DNA of 64,000 nt, taken from positions 2,604,001-2,668,000 of the forward strand of contig JAHNUO010000002.1 of NCBI GenBank assembly GCA_019787685.1, given 5' to 3'. This DNA comes from Chiua virens (Eukaryota > Basidiomycota > Agaricomycetes > Boletales > Boletaceae). The position numbers were made by a program, and so were the translations under genes. Of this stretch, positions 57,402 to 64,000 are shown piece by piece. The notes beneath the pieces are model-generated. The model saw only the letters and a list, made by a program, of their open reading frames with translations, made no database searches and was not told the DNA's origin. Each line of letters opens with the position of its first letter. The stretch's first letter is position 1.

Positions 57402-60400
57402 TCAGCGCACAATGACCTGCAATTCCAGACCCTTCTGGTCAGGCCTGACTTGAATGGAAACAGTGCATTTCTCCTGCACTTCCTGTGTCAAGATGGCACG
57501 GGCAAGTGGGTTGAGTATCTGTGTCTGAAGAACTCTCGTCAACAGACGAGCACCATATTGCGCCGAAATGGTGTTCTGGATCAGCCACGTTTGTGCTTTG
57601 TCGCTAAGATGCAGAGTGATGTTCTTCAGACCGTCTCGTTTCCTTAGTTCGTCGATTTGCTGGTTCAGGATTTGTTTCATCACGTCCTGTTCCATCGGTT
57701 TCTGGCATGCAGATTAGAAATATGCCATCGATTGTAGTAGACTCGATACTCACAAACATCACAACCTCGTCAATCCGGTTGATAAACTCGGGGGGAAGAC
57801 CACGCTCATTGAACCTTCGTATGATTGCATCTTTGACCTCTGGTAGTATAGGCCCTCGTGTTCTGCTGATAAGATCCGCACCAACATTTGACGTCATGAT
57901 GATCACCGTATTGCTGTATTAATTAGCGACAGGAAACCAGCGCGAATCGACTGGAACTCACCGGAAGTCGACCACTCTACCTTGACCATCAGTAAGGCGA
58001 CCTTCGTCCATCACTTGGAGGAAGATAGTCCAAAACTCGAAGCAAGCTTTCTCGATCCTGTACAATAAATCAGGTAATGGGATGTAAGGTGGGGACGAAA
58101 CATACTCATCAAGCAGGACGATACAATATGGTGTCCGACGGACGTATTCTGTAAGTTGACCGCCTTGATCATAGCCGACATAACCAGGAGGAGCTCCAAT
58201 CTGTACAAGTTCAGGCCGCCAGTTCCCCGAGGTTCCACATTCAACTTACCAATCGAGACACAGAATGCGACTGAGAGTATTCGCTTCCATCGATACGAAC
58301 CATCGCGGTGGACTGTCCAAACAGCTCTTCTGCTAGCTAGTGAGCATCAATCAGAAGACTTAGAATGGTGTATGACTTAGATACTTCGTACCGATTTCGA
58401 AATTAGTGTTTTACCAGTGCCGGAGGGACCCGTGAAGAGAAAAACTGCGATTGGCCGATTAGCATTCCCCAGGCCCGTCCTCGAAATCTGAATTGCGTTT
58501 GCGACGGCATCCACTGCCTCTTGCTGCCCTTTAACCTGCATGAGGTTAGTGTACTGCTCAAACAATGCAATTTGTGAGAGATGTACCTTTTCCTTCAAAG
58601 CGTTATGAATATTGAGAAGACGCCTTTTGTCCGAACTCAGCAACTGTCTGACGGGGATTTTCGTCATTTTCTCGACGATCATGGCAATATTTTCTTGAGT
58701 TATGACACCGGGTGGCGACAGCAACATATGCTGAGCTTCCGTGGCACTTGCATCTTGTCGCGGCTTCTCCAGCTTAACAAGCTGATCCCTTAGTTGTTGG
58801 AGTTCCTTGTCCAGGAGCGTGATCTTCTTCTCATTTGGCTTCGCCTCCCTAGTGATATGAGTAGCTGACAGTTTAGATATTGAAAATATACATACGATCT
58901 AGCTTTGACAAGATCTTCCCGCTTTCGTGCAATTGTTTTACGGTGATTTGCAATACTTTCCCAGTGTTTCCTAGCATCATCCTGGTCGCGTTCCAACTGT
59001 TTCATCTTTTCCTTCAGTTCAGCCAAAGATTTTCGGGCATCCGTCAGGGCATCATCATTATCCCTTTTATCGTCCCTCTGCGGAAAATAATCAGGCACAT
59101 CAAATGCGGTCACTGTCGAATATCAAACATACCTCAAGAGCTGAAATGTAAGCTACCTTCTCTTTCTGGGACTGATTCACTTTCTCATAAGACTCGGGCT
59201 GTAAATCATGCTGGAGCCTAGAGGACGCGCACGCCTCGTCCATCAGATCGAAAGCTGAGTCAGGTAATCTACAGGGGGTTATCATGACTCTTCGCAATTA
59301 CAAGTTAGTTTAAACGAACCTTCTTGCAGTCAAATAACGGTGAGCGAGGTTAACCGCCGATGTTATGGCTGAATCCATAATCCAGATATTGTGGTGACTT
59401 TCGTATCGTTCCCGTACGCCACGAAGAATGGTTATCGCTTGTTCCGGCGTGGGCTCGTTTACTATGACCTACGGGGCGGGATCAGGTCAAGCACCCCTTT
59501 TAAGGCAAACACAAAGGACAAGCCTGAGCAAATCGACGAGTAAGGGCACCATCTTTTTCGATATACTCCCGATACTCTGACAATGTTGTGGCACCAATGC
59601 ATCGGAACTGACCACGAGCAAGCTCAGGCTTGAGCAGGTTCGCCGCATCCCTACAACCCAAATTAAGTCTATCTTGCAAAAGAAAAGAAAAGATGCGATT
59701 CGCACATTCCAGACTGGCCACCCTGTCCCTTTCCCACGCAAAGAAGATGAATTTCATCAATAAAAAGAATAATCGGGGACCCAGTCTCTTGACTTCTCTT
59801 GACATCTTAAGCACAGCAAAAGTGAGAAAACGATAGATCCAAGTCCGACGCTAATCACCGTTGATTACTCCTTTAACGCGCTGATGGAATACGAAATATT
59901 AGCTCAGAGTGACTGTATAAGTTGACTTTACTGGCTTCCTCGTATTCACCCTTTCCAGCTCCGGCAAAGAGGGCACCCAAATCCAAGCTAAATAAGGTAC
60001 CCTTGAGAGTGTTCGGAACTTGCCGATCGGCAAGACGGCGAGCAAGACCCTCGACAACTGCGGTTTTGCCGACTCCGGGCTCACCTGCGACATATGATAG
60101 GCTTGCACTCAGAGAAATTTGGAATTCGTACCAATGAGGATGGCCGAGTTCTTCGTGCTGCGAAGAGAGTCAGTCAAACAGCCTGAAAAAGACTCTAAAA
60201 GAGGATAGTCAAACACACCGGCGACACAGAATTTGCATCAAACGGCGGATCTCTTCATCCTAAGAGAGAAAATAAGGCTCGTCAAGTTCAATAGATATCT
60301 CAAACCGGATCAACTCTTACTCTGCCGATTGTCTCGTCTAGCTTGTTGTTTCGTGCCAACGCCAGCATATCTGTCGCAAACCTGGTAACAGACGGAAACG

Positions 60401-61350
60401 AGATTGATGACATGAATTAGTGAAATAAAAATGGGACTAACCGAGAAAGATACGAGTAGCCGCTGTCATCTCCGGTGGTCACTGGTGGGGGTTTCAACAC
60501 CCTTAGTTCGCGAGCCACGTCCTCCTGAGTTGTCTGATTCTGCGTGAGGATATCCGAAATTGTTTTGTGCTCGATAACTGCAAGACTAAGATGGTATGGG
60601 CTGATATGACTATCGTGCTGCTCGGGTCATAAGATTTTAGCAAATGGGTTTAGCAAGCGAGAATATGCTCACCGGCAAAGACTCCTTTCTGAGATCACTA
60701 GCACGTTGAAAGACCGTCACCAAGTCTTCGCTGGTCGGACCAGGAGATTGGCTCCTTGAAATCGCTTCTGGTGCAAGTGAGTGAACGTGTGAGTCACGAG
60801 GTTCCTGTTGTTGATTTAGCGAATTTCTTCTTTGTCGCCTAAGTATATCTAGCCTCGACCGGTGCAGCGCGTGGTTCCTGTCATTTCTAGGTGGTTCGGG
60901 AAGTGGAGGAGGCGCAGTACGAGGAGGGAGGATTAGAAGCTTAGTAACCTGTGCAAGCTTTTTCTGTCGTTGCAAAGTCTTGGTAAATAAAACAGTGGTG
61001 AAATGTTGTATAAATGTTCTCACGGGATCAAGCTCTGAGTCGAGGGCTGAGACCGCCTTCCAGAGATGAGACGGATCAGTAGGCGTGAAGTCTTCCAATT
61101 GATTTATATTGACAGCTGGTCCACACAGAAGAACTAGAAACAGGTGCAGTGGACCAACTGCTCCTTGAAGATCAGTGATGGCGTGGTGGTCTCCAGTGGG
61201 AGTTGACGAACCACTTTGCCCATGGCCTTGGGCAATAGCCGTCGATGCCAGTAGGATCGCTCTGCTCTGCTTGGTGAGCTGAGGTTCATCTTGCCTTGGC
61301 TCATTGCTCGTGTCTCTTCCATTACGACTTTCCTGGGCCTGTCGGGACAT
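57402..61350 (-). CDS. ClpB/Hsp104-type AAA+ protein disaggregase with a divergent N-domain
   Basis: A ring ATPase that pulls aggregated proteins apart with Hsp70. The N-terminal exon (61350-60637) has a diverged Clp-N domain ('[20 protein letters not shown]', '[11 protein letters not shown]', '[15 protein letters not shown]') interrupted by a long Arg/Pro-rich insertion. NBD1 has '[17 protein letters not shown]', Walker A 'GEPGVGKT', Walker B '[10 protein letters not shown]' and sensor '[18 protein letters not shown]'. The coiled-coil middle domain covers '[20 protein letters not shown]' through '[19 protein letters not shown]'. NBD2 has Walker A 'GPSGTGKT', '[20 protein letters not shown]', '[11 protein letters not shown]' (pore loop Tyr), Walker B 'CIVLLDE', '[12 protein letters not shown]' and the C-terminal '[19 protein letters not shown]'. 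All ATPase motifs are intact. Cytosolic Hsp104 or mitochondrial Hsp78 cannot be settled; no clear transit peptide is seen. Confidence 0.87.
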
Positions 61351-61676
61351 TGTTAAGTTGTATACAGAGTCTGAGATGACCTGACAATCATTTATTTAAG
61401 GTGGGTGTGCCTGTGTTGTGCGCATGTTATTCTCCTGATATGCAAACAGGTCCATCCGTCAATAGGCGCCAGGGTGGGGGGCATGCCCATGGCGTGCTTT
61501 GGAATGTTTCCAAAAGCATCGGATATGAATACAACTTTTGATTCTGCACACGCCGTTTGCCTTCATTGCTAAGGGTTCAGATCCAGAGACGGAGTTTTTA
61601 ACGTATGGCCCCAAGGCTTCCACCCATAATCAAATTGTTGCAAAGTTCCCCTTCTACCCCACCTTCCTGTCGAACC
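61351..61676. promoter_or_regulatory. Bidirectional promoter between the disaggregase and the ubiquitin-like gene
   Basis: A 326-bp divergent spacer. It contains two perfect palindromes, GGGCATGCCC at 61479-61488 and TTTGGAA-TGT-TTCCAAA at 61498-61514. The second resembles a heat-shock element half-pair but has three rather than two bases between GAA and TTC. Confidence 0.45.
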
Positions 61677-62744
61677 ATGCAGATTTTCGTAAGGAATCCC
61701 TTCACTACGACCCTCACCCTCGAGTCCTCCTCATCGGAGACGAGCGATTCATTTAAATCACTGTTTCGGCTGTTGACGACTCTCAGGTACTCAATTGTTC
61801 ATTCAACGACTGACTTCCTGTTTCATCTAATAACTTGCGTAGGTCTCCACAGTTGAATCCTGACGATCTTCGCTTGACCTTTGCCAGTCGGGATCTTCCT
61901 GATGGCGCAACTCTTGCCGACTTGAATATCACTCACGGGAGTGTGCTCTCAGCTGGTATGTCCGATCCTGCATATTTTGATCCTGCAGAATCAAAGTTGG
62001 ATCATCACACAGATTTTCGTCTGCGAGGTGGTATGCAACCTCAGCGTTGCTTGGTGGTTGCCCCGGAGAAAGACACCACACCGCGCCCCAAGGTCGCAGA
62101 AGGCATAATATTCAGCATGACCAATCCGGGCCAGATAATGCTCTTCGTCAGAACGCTGGAGGAGAAAAAACTGGAAATCGCAATTTCTCCCGACAGCAAT
62201 GTGTCCGCCCTCAAAGAGAAGATCGAGGTCATACTCGGGGTTCGCGCTGCGCATCAGCGTCTACTGTTTGCTGGGCAATTTCTGAGAGATGATACACCCC
62301 TTTCAAAGTACAACCTTCAGCACGAAAACACCGTCATTCTTTGTAATTTTCTTTGTTTCTGGCGATGCGAAATACTTACAAAGCCTTCTACAGCTACCTT
62401 ACAAACGAGTAAACCCCAACCTACTGCGGCTGCCCAGTCAGTAACCCCGGTCGAGGGGAAAGAAGTTCAGATATTCGTAAAGACCTTGAATGGGAAGACT
62501 ATCGCATTGATGGTATCGACGACGGACACTGTTGATAAGCTGGTGGCCAAGGTCGAAAAAAGGACCCAAATCCCTGCGCCCGAACAGCGACTTCTTTACG
62601 GTGGGAAGCAGCTGGAACTCGGAAGGTTGCTATCGGACTACAACATAACTAAGGAGAGTACGCTCCATCTCGGTAAGTTGCAATATCGCGAATTTGTTAT
62701 TTGCTTATCTCTTCAAAGTGCTTCGTCTGCGTGGAGGATTCTGA
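61677..62744 (+). CDS. Divergent polyubiquitin-like protein with three ubiquitin units
   Basis: Start ATG 61677. Unit 1 begins '[17 protein letters not shown]' and, over two introns, ends '[13 protein letters not shown]'. A linker of about 30 residues is followed by unit 2, '[17 protein letters not shown]' to '[12 protein letters not shown]' and '[14 protein letters not shown]', which lacks LRGG. After a spliced Pro/Ala-rich linker, unit 3 runs '[17 protein letters not shown]' to '[20 protein letters not shown]' and ends '[10 protein letters not shown]' and stop. Against ubiquitin, unit 3 keeps K6, K11, K29, K48, K63 and V70 but has I44L and K27V. Units 1 and 2 lose K48 (Arg, Gln) and K63 (His). 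Introns are in phase. A processed first unit and a fused 2-3 product are inferred. Function is unknown. Confidence 0.8.
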
Positions 62745-63105
62745 ATTGCTACTAGTATGAGACGCTGACCCCATCAGGCTGGACTGAATTTCTGTTTCCT
62801 CTGTTTCTTCACGAGGGCTTCCTTCTCATGTTACTTCCTGTATCACTTCCATCATAACACGAATGTACTTTCCATGCACATCATGTATGTACCATTTCAC
62901 AACACAGCTCGCTGGCACGTGTAGACGCTTCGATATCTTGTTTCTACAATTTTCTAGAAAGACCCGGATCTAGATCCGACTTCTGCTGTGCTGCCTGTCG
63001 GACTGGGCATATGCTGCAGATTTGCAGAAAAGCCCGACGCTCATCGCCTTCCAGCACACGAGTAGGCTAGTGTCAACATGATCAGAGCCCTGGCTCTCCA
63101 CTTCC
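62745..63105. other. Intergenic, 361 bp
   Basis: 3' flank of the ubiquitin-like gene and promoter of the RING gene on the same strand. No gene was recognised. Confidence 0.55.
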
Positions 63106-63877
63106 ATGATGTCCTTCGAGTCAGAAGAGCAACGTCGCAGTCGTGTGATGTCCCGAGTCACAGCCGTTCAATATTCTCCGGTGGAACCCTCAGACCACCC
63201 TTTTGCCACCCCTCCGAATTCGGATCTACCTATCGTGTACTTGGAAGACTTCAATTCACGATGCGACATATGCCTCAATGACTTTGCAACCCCCGGGACA
63301 GAGAGGCTCTCCCAGCTCCCATGCTCACACGTCTTTCACGTAGGTGCGCTAATTTAGGTGGTTAACAACTTGAATGACCACCTCGGCCATCCCAGGCAGA
63401 GTGCATCGTGCAGTGGATCCTACCTGAGCCTGGGCCAAGCGAATCAAATTTGGGCTTGGAAAAAACGCTCATGAACCATTCTTGTCCTTCGTGCCGCTCA
63501 GACTTTGGGTCAAAGTCTATCTCTGAGGTGGTATGGTTTGTGCTTTTACATCCAAAAAACACCCTGAGATCAGCCATTGGCAACGTTTTCATCAGGATCA
63601 CATGGCCCCTGAGATAGGCGCAGCCCAAGTACCGCGCCCGCTATTTATAATGCCACACAGCTTCCGATCAAGACACTCAAGACGCTTCGAGCGCCCAAGA
63701 ATTCGTGATGGAGATATAACAGCACGAACTTCACGCGGGACACCTGCACAGCAACCTGAGAGAGACACTCACGACGGCGCTAGGCGAGGTTTGAGAGTCT
63801 CCGACCGTCTCAAGAGAGCCCTAAGAGAAGCGAGCTGCTGTCTTCCAGAAGTCGAGAGGGATTATGTCCACAGCTAG
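63106..63877 (+). CDS. RING-H2 finger protein (probable E3 ubiquitin ligase)
   Basis: Start ATG 63106 ('MSFESEEQRRSRVMSR'). The RING begins 'RCDICLNDFATPGTERLSQL' and 'PCSHVFH' (63270-63339). A 56-nt intron (63340-63395) is followed by 'AECIVQWILPEPGPSES' and 'NHSCPSCRSDFG'. That gives C-x2-C, C-x-H-x2-H, C and C-x2-C, a RING-H2 with an insertion of about 25 residues between the sixth and seventh ligands. A second intron leads to a basic, Arg-rich C-terminus ('FRSRHSRRFERPRIRD', 'RVSDRLKRALREASC') ending at 63877. It has no transmembrane segment. It lies about 360 bp downstream of the ubiquitin-like gene on the same strand. Confidence 0.72.
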
Positions 63878-64000
63878 GGAGGGATTTGTGATGTTTGCAG
63901 AAATATGGCCGTGGTTTACTGTAGACGCCATTGCCATTTACTTCATAGCGCTAAGGGGATATATCAACTCGTACCCCCTGACAAAATTGATGCATACACA
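63878..64000. other. Right edge of the window
   Basis: 123 bp of 3' flank after the RING gene; nothing recognised. Confidence 0.5.

Noticed and set aside
1..64000. tRNA genes, rRNA, CRISPR arrays and intact transposons
   Set aside because: No B-box-like GGTTCGANTCC with a matching acceptor stem, no regularly spaced repeats and no transposase or reverse transcriptase motif were seen by eye. A covariance-model or transposon search would be needed to exclude diverged copies.

Overview
The window is nuclear DNA of a filamentous fungus, almost certainly a basidiomycete of the Agaricomycetes type. Genes are dense, lie on both strands, and are cut by many 45-65 nt GT-AG introns. The gene set is typical of such fungi: Mgm101, Chs5/exomer, a DUF6533 membrane protein, a UapA-type purine permease, a CCCH+FG nucleoporin and small secreted proteins. 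I saw no prokaryotic, viral or CRISPR features. All CDS coordinates run from start codon to stop codon and include introns.

Layout. 0.05-0.35 kb: 3' exon of an unknown gene. 0.6-8.5 kb: TAF4 and Nup188, both interrupted by many apparent single-base frameshifts. 8.5-11.1 kb: no recognised gene. 11.1-14.0 kb: a GNAT acetyltransferase and a mitochondrial-type methionine aminopeptidase, convergent. 14.7-24.9 kb: GCP5 (gamma-tubulin complex) head-to-head with MGM101 only 32 bp apart, then a vWA protein, a PCI protein (Csn12/Thp1/PCID2-like) and a DsbA-like thioredoxin-fold protein. 25.3-29.1 kb: two tandem, diverged geranylgeranyl diphosphate synthase genes. 29-33.7 kb: an accessory stretch with a small secreted protein gene, a degenerate relative of it, a duplicated fragment of Nup188 and imperfect direct repeats. 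33.7-38.9 kb: Nup42-like nucleoporin, an Arb1-like protein and profilin. 39-41.4 kb: gene-poor, with a degenerate non-coding tandem duplication. 41.5-47.7 kb: a Cys/His-rich unknown protein, Chs5 with a 14-nt microexon, and an Rpd3-type histone deacetylase. 48.7-54.1 kb: DUF6533 membrane protein and purine permease. 54.9-63.9 kb: a run of protein-quality-control genes: RBR E3 ligase, ClpB/Hsp104-type disaggregase, a divergent three-unit ubiquitin-like gene and a RING-H2 protein.

Functional themes are nuclear pore and transcription (TAF4, Nup188, Nup42, HDAC), cytoskeleton (GCP5, profilin), mitochondria (MGM101, MetAP), isoprenoids (GGPPS pair), trafficking and wall (Chs5), and ubiquitin/disaggregation at the right end. 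The most unusual loci are the ubiquitin-like gene, the GGPPS pair with differing active-site residues, and the Nup188 fragment at 31.5 kb.

The apparent frameshifts in TAF4, Nup188, Nup42 and the PCI gene are all single-base, and coding sequence on either side is well conserved. This suggests residual sequence errors or very recent decay rather than old pseudogenes.
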